28,028 nucleotides of DNA, taken from contig VSND01000009.1 in assembly GCA_009774145.1 (NCBI GenBank), positions 83,150-111,177 of the forward strand. The letters are read 5' to 3'. Positions 15,217 to 20,711 of this stretch are shown here, piece after piece. Each line of letters opens with the position of its first letter. Position 1 is the stretch's first letter. Under the pieces are notes generated by a model. The model was not told the DNA's origin. It saw only the letters and a list, made by a program, of their open reading frames with translations, and ran no database searches. This stretch comes from Lachnospiraceae bacterium (lineage in GTDB: Bacteria; Bacillota; Clostridia; Lachnospirales; Lachnospiraceae). The translations under genes and the position numbers were made by a program.

Positions 15217-15315
15217 TCATTCCCATTTCCGCTTTTTGGGCATAATAATCCGCCTTCCGGTTCCAAAGAACCACAAAAGTACTATTCCAGAAGCAACCCG
15301 GTATATTTCCAACAT
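15217..15315 (-). CDS. Possible 32-residue membrane peptide
   Basis: A short ORF whose ATG overlaps the TGA of the upstream hypothetical gene (TGATG) and has CAGGAA just before it. The middle is hydrophobic (VASGIVLLWFFG), enough for one short membrane helix, and the C-terminus is very basic. The overlap and ribosome binding site suggest coupled translation, but such a short ORF could be chance. Confidence 0.35.
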   Translation of the reverse strand: MLEIYRVASGIVLLWFFGTGRRIIMPKKRKWE

Positions 15316-15818
15316 CAGTTCCTGTGCAGACTTTTCGATAAAATTTTAAACCCATTTTTCATCACACTGGCAATCAGACACTTTTCCTTCTTACTCCATT
15401 TGGGTCTATAAGGTTCCTCATTTTCCTTTAGTAGTATATTACATCCATAAAACAGTTTTTCATAAATATGGCGAATATGCTCTTCCCTGCTATCACCGAT
15501 AAATTTACAGTTAATGGAATGTGCTATATCCGAAAACAGATTCCAATAATTCAGAAAAAGACTGCAATTTATTTTTCTGATGTTCTTTTTCCTGAGGATT
15601 GCTGAGGATAAAAGAAATTCATCTTTTTTCGTATTAATCAGCAATCCCTCCTCCCTCGCAAACGCCATCGCTTCCTCTTTGGTCGGAAAGGACTTTAACA
15701 TGCCGTCTTTATCAAGCAGAAACCCGTCAATATCATCTGTATACCAAATAGCATAATACATTTCCTGTAAAATCTTAAATTTAATCAGATAATATTGTTT
15801 CTGCAGTTCTTCACTCAT
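15315..15818 (-). CDS. Hypothetical protein, possible immunity protein
   Basis: A 167-residue soluble protein of no family I recognise. It starts MSEELQKQYYLIKFKILQEM and contains a 'GMLKSFPTKEEAMAFARE' type segment, predicted alpha/beta, with a Lys-rich C-terminus. The ATG at 15818 is preferred; the frame continues eight codons upstream to a GTG at 15842 without a better ribosome binding site, and AGAAGG lies 12 bases before the ATG. It is the last full gene of the minus-strand immunity array, so an immunity role is inferred from context only. Confidence 0.55.
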   Translation of the reverse strand: MSEELQKQYYLIKFKILQEMYYAIWYTDDIDGFLLDKDGMLKSFPTKEEAMAFAREEGLLINTKKDEFLLSSAILRKKNIRKINCSLFLNYWNLFSDIAHSINCKFIGDSREEHIRHIYEKLFYGCNILLKENEEPYRPKWSKKEKCLIASVMKNGFKILSKSLHRN

Positions 15819-15922
15819 ATCACGATTACACCTTCTCTCCACTATGGGCCTGTATTATGAAGTTGTAAAACAAAAACTTCCCCGTTTTTCCCCTTTCCAG
15901 GAAACTCTGTATGTTTTTGAAA

Positions 15923-15952
15923 GTTCTGCCGGCGTCTGCAGGCCGGCAGAAC
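15923..15952 (-). terminator. Cassette-borne terminator hairpin, copy A
   Basis: A perfect 11-bp palindrome GTTCTGCCGGC/GCCGGCAGAAC with an eight-base loop, eight bases after the Imm6-like stop on the minus strand and followed by TTTCAAAAA. It sits close to the outer boundary of the duplicated segment. Confidence 0.6.
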
Positions 15953-15960
15953 GGCATCAT

Positions 15961-16530
15961 TCAGTTTTCATAAAATCTTTTCACATCTTCTTTGCAGACC
16001 TTTTTTTCTGATCCTTCTGAATAATTTGCAACAAAGAATTTTTCGATCTCATCGATTTCCCGGGCATATGCAGGATTTATCTTACTGTAGTCATCCAGCA
16101 TCCATCCATATAACTCTTCATCACATATCTCCAGAAACTGTGGTATAATACCATCCAGATGCTCCTCTCCTATTCTGTAACAGTAGCAGACACAGTTTAT
16201 GACACATGCCCAGATACCTTGCTCCTGTTCAGGAGCATCACACTGGATCTCTGGCAGATGCGCATACCAGTCCCCACCGTCAACTATCTTCTCAAAGTCA
16301 TCCAGCACAGCAAAGTTTTTTGTCTCAATCCACTCCCAGCATTTTTCAAGTGCCGCGTCTGCAATCTGAATGTCACTGACAACCCCTTCGACAGGATATT
16401 CCGCATCCTGTGTTTCAACGACATGTTTCGCTGTATAGGTATCTTTTTCGAGATAAGAAAGTGCCTTTTTTGCTATGATAATCATAATTGCTATCTGGGC
16501 ATCTTCATTTAACTTTTCAATTCTAATCAT
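15961..16530 (-). CDS. Imm6-like immunity protein, copy A
   Basis: A 189-residue, mostly helical acidic protein (MIRIEKLNEDAQIAIMIIIA...). It resembles, from memory, the Imm6 family of polymorphic-toxin immunity proteins: an N-terminal AQxAIMIIIAKKALSYL helix, an ADAALEKCWEWIE helix and a WACVINCVCYCYR helix. It lacks a signal peptide and should act in the cytosol by binding a cognate toxin, but no toxin gene is adjacent. The start is the ATG at 16530 with AGGAG nine bases upstream. The frame stays open well upstream (to at least 16584). Copy B at 19965 is identical over the C-terminal ~80 residues and diverges mainly at about 49-110, as expected for a toxin-binding face. Confidence 0.7.
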   Translation of the reverse strand: MIRIEKLNEDAQIAIMIIIAKKALSYLEKDTYTAKHVVETQDAEYPVEGVVSDIQIADAALEKCWEWIETKNFAVLDDFEKIVDGGDWYAHLPEIQCDAPEQEQGIWACVINCVCYCYRIGEEHLDGIIPQFLEICDEELYGWMLDDYSKINPAYAREIDEIEKFFVANYSEGSEKKVCKEDVKRFYEN

Positions 16531-16641
16531 ATTTTGGGTTCTCCTGTTAATTTTCCTGCTTTTATTGTGAACGATTTCCAACACCTGAATATGGCTTTTA
16601 TCTCTGATACTGTTGAAACAGATATTGTAAAAATGCGGTCT

Positions 16642-16908
16642 TTAAATATGTCTGTACAGAACTCTACAAAAATATTCTGCATTTGCCAGTATCGCTTTTA
16701 TAGTGTCCTTATTTTTCAAAACAGATTCTGACGCCAATTCTCTCGTGAATCTATTATAGCTTTTATTATATCTATTTTCAACTGCATCAGAACTCAAAAT
16801 AAAGAAGGTTTCTAATATCCGCTTTTTCTCCCATTCAGAAGAATACATCTTTATAGGATAAATCAATGAAAATACAAATTCGTCCCCTTTATCATAGTCA
16901 GACTGCAT
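16642..16908 (-). CDS. Hypothetical protein, possibly a remnant
   Basis: An 88-residue reading frame (MQSDYDKGDEFVFS...) with no recognised family. The C-terminal part (VENRYNKSY... to EYFCRVLYRHI) weakly resembles the C-terminal region of the Imm11-like gene at 19001, and the two share a similar nucleotide stretch (TTTAAATATRTCTGTRCAGAAC on the plus strand). It may be a decayed relative. The ribosome binding site (AAGGA) is only two bases before the ATG, and the frame is open about 30 codons upstream, so the true start is doubtful. Confidence 0.35.
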   Translation of the reverse strand: MQSDYDKGDEFVFSLIYPIKMYSSEWEKKRILETFFILSSDAVENRYNKSYNRFTRELASESVLKNKDTIKAILANAEYFCRVLYRHI

Positions 16909-16991
16909 TTCCTTGATTTTATGCCTTCCACAGCGGAGATCTGTACAATGTTGATATGTTCTAATGCGAAACTGGTGTGTTTCCCCTATGT

Positions 16992-17150
16992 ATGTATTCC
17001 GTTGTTATGCTTACTGGAGTATTGGAACAAGAGCAATCTGAAGAACTTAAAAAAGAGTTAATCTCTGCCTCGCTGCAATTCAGAATGTTACTGCCAGAAA
17101 ACTCTCTGTCCACACTATACAATAGTTGCCCGCAATCCGCTATCAATTGA
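16992..17150 (+). CDS. Possible 52-residue fragment
   Basis: In the otherwise gene-poor stretch 16909-17304 the plus strand has a 52-codon frame (MYSVVMLTGVLEQEQSEELK...) whose Glu/Lys/Leu pattern looks protein-like. There is no ribosome binding site, so it is probably a fragment. The remainder of the interval contains the hicAB control region from 17232; nothing else was recognised there. Confidence 0.2.
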   Translation: MYSVVMLTGVLEQEQSEELKKELISASLQFRMLLPENSLSTLYNSCPQSAIN

Positions 17151-17231
17151 CAGCAAGTGTCAGCAGTAAATACTACGCTTGAAAACACTTGGCAGCAGGT
17201 GTATAGATTCATCCTTTTTTGCATAAAATAT

Positions 17232-17283
17232 TTGTGTATTGTTGTGTATTTTCCTTGATATATTGTGTATTGTTGTGTATAAT
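17232..17283 (+). promoter_or_regulatory. hicAB promoter with tandem operator repeats
   Basis: The 18-base direct repeat TTGTGTATTGTTGTGTAT occurs at 17232-17249 and 17263-17280, 31 bases apart. Each unit is itself two TTGTGTAT copies 10 bases apart. The promoter is TTGATA (17255-17260), a 17-base spacer and TATAAT (17278-17283). One repeat lies just upstream of -35; the other fills the spacer and overlaps -10. This is the expected layout of an operator for autorepression by the ribbon-helix-helix domain of HicB. Confidence 0.8.
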
Positions 17284-17304
17284 ATTCTTATAAGGAGAAC
17301 AGCA

Positions 17305-17490
17305 ATGAACCCACGGAACACAGCGATCAAAGACCTGAACAATAGCGGTTATCAGTTCAAACGGAGCGGAGGAAACCACGATATCTACTACAATCCGCAA
17401 ACAAAATATTCCATTCCCTTGAAACGCGGCCACTTCGATGAAGACGATCTCCGCTACATACGCAAAGAAATCAAACAGGGCGGGAGGTAA
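17305..17490 (+). CDS. hicA: HicA mRNA interferase toxin
   Basis: A 61-residue dsRBD-like RNase toxin of a type II toxin-antitoxin system. It has the family signature 'GYxFKRSGGNHDIYY', with the catalytic histidine at 25, and the C-terminal 'IPLKRGHFDEDDLRYIRKEI' pattern of this family. The frame is open 22 codons upstream into the operator, but the ATG at 17305 with AAGGAG eight bases before is clearly the start. It is the first gene of hicAB, 33 bases before hicB, and lies on the plus strand within a minus-strand immunity array, consistent with independent insertion. Confidence 0.92.
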   Translation: MNPRNTAIKDLNNSGYQFKRSGGNHDIYYNPQTKYSIPLKRGHFDEDDLRYIRKEIKQGGR

Positions 17491-17523
17491 ATCCTCCCTG
17501 CCGCCAGCAAAGGAGGCTGAACC

Positions 17524-17931
17524 ATGAAATATATCTATACCGCAACATTCGTGCCTAATGAGGACGGAACCAAATACTACTGCAGAGTGCCTGATCTTCC
17601 CGGATGCATTACAACCGGCAGCAGTATTGATGATGCCATTGAAATGATTACCGATGCCGCCAGCGGATGGCTCGTTGTGGCCGAGGATGAGGGGAACGAA
17701 ATCCCGGCTCCCACTCCCCAGCATAAACTGGATATTCCGGAAAATGCCACCTGTTCCATCATCCGCATTGATACATTCGCATACCGGGCGGCAACTGATA
17801 CCAGAGCAGTCCGCAAAAACGTCTCACTTCCTGCATGGATGGCCACCCTGGCAGAAAAGCGTGGGGTAAACTGTTCCCAGGTTCTCCAGGATGGACTTAT
17901 GCAACTGTTTAATGCCGGTCATGCAAGATAA
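17524..17931 (+). CDS. hicB: HicB antitoxin with ribbon-helix-helix DNA-binding domain
   Basis: A 135-residue antitoxin. The N-terminal partial RNase-H-like fold shows YTATFVPNEDGTKYYCRVPD and LPGCITTGSSIDDAIEM, both typical of HicB, and neutralises HicA. The C-terminal RHH domain (RKNVSLPAWMATLAEKRG followed by VNCSQVLQDGLMQ) binds DNA and presumably the repeats at 17232-17280. AAAGGAGG precedes the ATG. Both partners look intact, so the module is probably functional. Confidence 0.92.
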   Translation: MKYIYTATFVPNEDGTKYYCRVPDLPGCITTGSSIDDAIEMITDAASGWLVVAEDEGNEIPAPTPQHKLDIPENATCSIIRIDTFAYRAATDTRAVRKNVSLPAWMATLAEKRGVNCSQVLQDGLMQLFNAGHAR

Positions 17932-17965
17932 GGCTGATTCAGCCAATCCACAGGAGAATATAACC

Positions 17966-18037
17966 ATGTGGCAAGAATATCCCACAGAAGAAATACCTGA
18001 TACAGAAACCATATCCTCTATGGTGGAGCCGAAATAA
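17966..18037 (+). CDS. Possible 23-residue ORF after hicB
   Basis: An ORF MWQEYPTEEIPDTETISS... preceded by ACAGGAGA eight bases upstream, 34 bases after the hicB stop and 13 bases before a perfect hairpin. It is acidic and has no known family. It could be a real micro-protein or the start of a truncated gene. Confidence 0.25.
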   Translation: MWQEYPTEEIPDTETISSMVEPK

Positions 18038-18050
18038 TCTGCCGGCTACT

Positions 18051-18080
18051 ATTAGGGGATATGCCTATATATCCCCTAAT
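18051..18080. terminator. Perfect 12-bp palindrome between convergent genes
   Basis: ATTAGGGGATAT (18051-18062), a six-base loop and ATATCCCCTAAT (18069-18080). It ends the hicAB unit from the left. The TAG stop of the truncated minus-strand ORF (18078-18076) lies inside its right arm. There is no T-run on either side, so it may be a weak terminator or a recombination or binding site. Confidence 0.5.
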
Positions 18081-18321
18081 CCTCCGGGCTTTCCCATATG
18101 GCATGAGCCTCCAGCGTTACCGAGATATTCGCCCAATGCCAGACAGCCCAGCCGTTGACCTGCTGCCCGCCATGCTCCCGGACCATCCGCTGGACGTTTG
18201 GGAAACATTCATTCAGCAGGCCCCGCCCTGCTGCCTTAACAGGAATATAAACCGGAGCCGCACCCGGAACCGTACTGCTGCACAGCTCCATAATCTTCGC
18301 CAGTGTTGTCTCCCTTTTCAT
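18076..18321 (-). pseudogene. Truncated SEC-C-associated type protein
   Basis: An 81-residue frame starting MKRETTLAKIMEL with a GGAGGGGAG ribosome binding site. The segment 'NECFPNVQRMVREHGG' then 'GWAVWHWANISVTLEAHAIWESPED' matches, from memory, the front of longer proteins that carry N-F-N-V-x-x-x-V...GWxIWEWPxVxxExExHAVW and often a SEC-C zinc motif. The frame ends right after the conserved HAIW-SPED block, in the arm of a palindrome, so the C-terminal part is lost. Function unknown. Confidence 0.45.
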
Positions 18322-18418
18322 GACAAATCACTCCCCTCCGCTTTTTATTCCATCATACAGCAAAAAGCCCCAAAAGAAAGATACCATCAAGGTCCAAAAA
18401 TGGCAGAACGAATTGATA

Positions 18419-18568
18419 TCCTGCCGGGAGATTGCAGATCGGCCAGGGCATGAATCCGTGAAGACCACACTGGACACCTGTTCCCATCTTTACCTGGATA
18501 AGGATCAGCAACTGGCGGACCGGCTCAACCAGTTCCGGAGAGCAGCGCCGGCAGAAGAAAATCCTTGA
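18419..18568 (+). pseudogene. Tyrosine recombinase (integrase) C-terminal remnant
   Basis: The last ~50 codons of the plus-strand frame ending at 18568 read REIADRPGHESVKTTLDTCSH and LYLDKDQQLADRLNQ. This matches the C-terminus of conjugative-element integrases (IADRLGHESVKTTLDTYSHLYPDK). The catalytic tyrosine of the TYSH segment is a cysteine codon here (18479-18481), and the LGH leucine is proline. The N-terminal and catalytic domains are missing. It is a dead scar of a former mobile element. Confidence 0.75.
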
Positions 18569-18593
18569 ACTATTCCGCAGATTGTGCTATTCT
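18565..18593 (+). promoter_or_regulatory. Promoter of the putative antitoxin-type RNA
   Basis: TTGAAC (18565-18570, overlapping the integrase stop), a 17-base spacer and TATTCT (18588-18593). No coding sequence follows; a hairpin-rich segment and terminator do. Confidence 0.5.
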
Positions 18594-18599
18594 TTAGAC

Positions 18600-18716
18600 A
18601 AAGAGAGACGTCTGCTGGTAACAGACGCCCCACGGGAACTACCAATAGACGGTTAGTCCGATTCATAAGTTTACAGCTATAGCCGCTTACCTTGTCACGG
18701 GAGGGCGGCTATTTCT
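18600..18716 (+). ncRNA. Candidate orphan type I antitoxin-like small RNA
   Basis: About 115 bases between a promoter (18565-18593) and a terminator (18679-18716), with a 5' hairpin GACGTCTG...CAGACGC. The form (a ~100-nt RNA, an internal CGTCTG hairpin and a 3' terminator with stem ATAGCCGC/GCGGCTAT around a CTTGTCACGGG-like loop) resembles, from memory, antitoxin RNAs of TxpA/holin-like toxins in Firmicutes mobile elements. The toxin gene should run convergently over the terminator. Instead, the minus strand there carries a chimeric immunity-gene fragment, so the RNA would be an orphan. Confidence 0.4.
18679..18716 (+). terminator. Terminator with ATAGCCGC/GCGGCTAT stem
   Basis: A perfect 8-bp stem (18679-18686 with 18705-18712) followed by TTCT. 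The loop contains CTTGTCACGGGAG. It ends the candidate small RNA. Confidence 0.6.
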
Positions 18717-19019
18717 GTGGCTTGTTACCAACCGCATCCATTTTGGAGCAGGAAAAGCTGCGTCTGCGATCTGGATATCACCGAAAGCCCCTGCAACAGG
18801 ATACTCTTTACCCATTGTTTCAACTATATGTTTCGCTGTATAAGTATCTTTTTCAAGATAAGAAAGTGCCCTTTTTGCTATGATAATTATACAGGCGTCG
18901 TATCCCCGGAGTATCCGGTATCCTTCCGGTGTTATGATCTCTGTCCAGTTTCCGTTTGTGCGAGCATAATCTTTCATTTTACCTGCCAAAGCAAAATCGA
19001 CTATTTCTTCGCACTCCAT
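18687..19019 (-). pseudogene. Chimeric fragment containing part of the Imm6-like gene
   Basis: A 110-codon frame made of three unrelated parts. The first ~43 residues (MECEEIVDFALAGKMKDYAR... to ILRGYDAC) match nothing recognised. The middle (IIIIAKRALSYLEKD onward to GDIQIADAA) is nearly identical to residues ~15-60 of the Imm6-like gene, closest to copy B. The last ~20 residues read into the terminator of the candidate small RNA. The ATG at 19019 lies within the last codons of the Imm11-like gene. It is a recombination product, unlikely to be functional. Confidence 0.7.
18757..18890 (-). repeat. Third, partial copy of the Imm6-like gene
   Basis: About 134 bases align without gaps to the corresponding segment of copy B, with only a handful of substitutions. 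Homology starts and stops abruptly on both sides inside the chimeric frame 18687-19019. Confidence 0.75.
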
Positions 19020-19576
19020 ACTTTTTCAAAAACAAGTCCTCCAACCCCCCATTTTTCCATATGCTCTTTAAATATATCTGTGCAGAACATGTGGGCACGC
19101 GAATAGGCTTTAATTTTAAAAATCACTTCCTTTTCGACTATGCTCCTGATAAATTTAAATTTGTCTACTTTCTGAATTTTTTCTTTTCTGTATTTGTAAA
19201 CCCTGTATTTTGTATTTTCCAGATCAAGACAGTCAATCACGTTAATGATATTGATTAAAGTAAAATCTCCGTCATCACTGTTCAGTTTTAACTTTTCATA
19301 TGTGTTCCCACACAGTCCGTCCAGTTTATCCAGAAAACTGTTCTCTACAGCAAGGTGCGCCTGCGACATAAATGGCATACATGTAGGTTTCAGTTTATTT
19401 CCCCTCACATCTTCCTGAATCAGTTCCACACGCACCGGCACCCAATTATCTAACATTTTTCTCCCATCAAATATATTACACTGATAAATATTATAATAAT
19501 CCTTATCATCTATGTCCAGATAGCAATATTCGGTTGTAGTTGTATTACGTACTTCCCATACGTTTATATTTCTCAT
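19001..19576 (-). CDS. Imm11-family (DUF1629-like) immunity protein
   Basis: A 191-residue cytosolic protein. Hallmarks of the Imm11/MXAN_0049 family are visible: a DNWVPVRVEL segment, CMPFMSQAHLAV..., the central NVIDCLDLENTKY, and the C-terminal IFKIKAYSRAHMFCTDIFKE and VGGLVFEKVW. These correspond to the family's 'FK(I)xxxxxxxxFVTDEFKxxxExxGLxGFxFxxVW' pattern. The start is ATG 19576 with AAAGGG six bases upstream; the frame is open 77 codons further but across an unrelated intergenic region. It should protect against a contact-dependent toxin; no cognate toxin gene is adjacent. The downstream chimeric frame begins inside its last codons. Confidence 0.75.
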   Translation of the reverse strand: MRNINVWEVRNTTTTEYCYLDIDDKDYYNIYQCNIFDGRKMLDNWVPVRVELIQEDVRGNKLKPTCMPFMSQAHLAVENSFLDKLDGLCGNTYEKLKLNSDDGDFTLINIINVIDCLDLENTKYRVYKYRKEKIQKVDKFKFIRSIVEKEVIFKIKAYSRAHMFCTDIFKEHMEKWGVGGLVFEKVWSAKK

Positions 19577-19704
19577 ACTTTGCCCTTTTTTCCATGTATT
19601 TTGCAAAAAGCCCTGCAAAATTTCCTGCAGGGCAAGACAGTATCCATATGAACAGTCCATCTGATTTTCAGCAGAAATATTTCCGTCTGCATCTCTTACC
19701 AGTT

Positions 19705-19893
19705 TCAGATTTTGACTGCAGACAGGGCCAGTACAGCAATTCCGCAGAGCAAAACCAGAACCCCTGCAGTCTTCACCGCCGCCGGTCCCGGAGCCTTCGG
19801 AAACCATGACTGAAACTTCTCGTACGGAACAGGCAGAAGGCCTGCACCGGCTCCCAGAAATAATATGGCTCTGATGATGTTAAAAATGGACAT
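19705..19893 (-). CDS. Small membrane protein, 62 aa
   Basis: Two hydrophobic segments (about 5-21 and 38-60: AAVKTAGVLVLLCGIAVLAL) are linked by a short loop with PYEKFQSWFPKAPGP, giving a two-pass membrane protein. GGGGAGGGAG lies eight bases before the ATG at 19893. I do not recognise a family. It sits between the Imm6-like copy B cassette and the Imm11-like gene. It could be an immunity protein for a membrane-active toxin, but that is only inferred from context. Confidence 0.6.
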   Translation of the reverse strand: MSIFNIIRAILFLGAGAGLLPVPYEKFQSWFPKAPGPAAVKTAGVLVLLCGIAVLALSAVKI

Positions 19894-19926
19894 CTTTTTT
19901 TCTCCCTCCCCTGTACGTTTTTAAAG

Positions 19927-19956
19927 GTTCTGCCGGCGTCTGCAGGCTGGCAGAAC
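19927..19956 (-). terminator. Cassette-borne terminator hairpin, copy B
   Basis: Same hairpin as at 15923-15952 with one substitution giving a G-U pair (GTTCTGCCGGC/GCTGGCAGAAC). It is followed on the minus strand by CTTTAAAAA, eight bases after the Imm6-like copy B stop. Confidence 0.55.
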
Positions 19957-19964
19957 GGCGTCAT

Positions 19965-20534
19965 TCAGTTTTCATAAAATCTTTTCACATCTTCTTTGCA
20001 GACCTTTTTTTCTGATCCTTCTGAATAATTTGCAACAAAGAATTTTTCGATCTCATCGATTTCCCGGGCATATGCAGGATTTATCTTACTGTAGTCATCC
20101 AGCATCCATCCATATAACTCTTCATCACATATCTCCAGAAACTGTGGTATAATACCATCCAGATGCTCCTCTCCTATTCTGTAACAGTAGCAGACACAGT
20201 TTATGACACATGCCCAGATACCTTGCTCCTGTTCAGGAGCATCCCACTGGATCTGCACCAGATCTGCATGCCAGTCTCCGCCATCAACTATCTTTTCAAA
20301 GTCATCCAGCACAGCAAAGTTTTTTGTCTCAATCCATTCCCAGCATTTTTCAATCGCTGCGTCTGCGATCTGGATATCACTGAAAGCCCCTGCAACAGGA
20401 TACTCTTTGCCCACTGTTTCAACTATATGTTTCGCTGTACAGGTATCTTTTTCAAGATAAGAAAGTGCCTTTTTTGCTATGATAATCATAATTGCTATCT
20501 GAGCATCTTCATTTAACTTTTCAATTCTAATCAT
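19965..20534 (-). CDS. Imm6-like immunity protein, copy B
   Basis: A 189-residue paralogue of the protein at 15961. Differences cluster at about residues 49-110 (for example TAKHIVETVGKEYPVAGAF against TAKHVVETQDAEYPVEGVV, and WHADLVQIQW against WYAHLPEIQC), while the C-terminal ~80 residues are identical. The start is ATG 20534 with AGGAG upstream, as in copy A. It lies downstream of the Rhs tip-TPR pair, with a short truncated frame between. It may be a second-line immunity protein with altered toxin specificity. Confidence 0.7.
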   Translation of the reverse strand: MIRIEKLNEDAQIAIMIIIAKKALSYLEKDTCTAKHIVETVGKEYPVAGAFSDIQIADAAIEKCWEWIETKNFAVLDDFEKIVDGGDWHADLVQIQWDAPEQEQGIWACVINCVCYCYRIGEEHLDGIIPQFLEICDEELYGWMLDDYSKINPAYAREIDEIEKFFVANYSEGSEKKVCKEDVKRFYEN

Positions 20535-20711
20535 ATTTTTGGTTCTCCTGTTAATTTTCCTGCTTTTATTGTGAACGATTTCCACCACCTGGATATGACT
20601 TTTGTCTCTGATGCTGTTGAAACAGATATTGTAAGATCAGGAACCTGTTGACCCCAACATTGATTTACTTGAGAATCCAAATGTCTATCTCCTCTTTGTC
20701 AGGAAGTTGTG

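Larger units (their letters stand above)
15907..16630 (-). repeat. 724-bp immunity-gene cassette, copy A
   Basis: This segment aligns without gaps to 19911-20634 (copy B). Both are 724 bases and include a terminator hairpin, the whole Imm6-like gene and about 100 bases upstream of its start. From about 15959 to about 16228 the copies are identical base for base. Beyond that, in the middle of the gene, divergence is high, then low again. This mosaic indicates duplication followed by partial gene conversion. Confidence 0.85.
19911..20634 (-). repeat. 724-bp immunity-gene cassette, copy B
   Basis: Counterpart of 15907-16630, the same length with no indels. See copy A for the identity pattern. 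Upstream of the Imm start, four of the six differences between copies (at 16588, 16594, 16600 and 16609 in copy A numbering) are transitions spaced by multiples of three, so this part too may have been protein-coding. Confidence 0.85.

Noticed and set aside
16642..16908. Calling the 88-codon frame an Imm11 family gene
   Set aside because: The resemblance to the gene at 19001 is limited to the C-terminal ~45 residues and one short nucleotide stretch; too weak for a family assignment.
16961..17224. 87-codon minus-strand frame (Cys/Ser-rich)
   Set aside because: No ribosome binding site, odd composition, and it overlaps a more protein-like plus-strand frame; no support for translation.
17232..17280. 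Repeats upstream of hicA as a CRISPR-like or iteron array
   Set aside because: Only two 18-base units with internal 8-base repeats, interleaved with a promoter; operator is the simpler explanation, and there are no spacers of uniform length or cas genes.
20635..20711. Plus-strand fragment DQEPVDPNIDLLENPNVYLL...
   Set aside because: Looks protein-like for about 27 codons but has no start, ribosome binding site or partner, and lies antisense to the truncated frame following the TPR gene.
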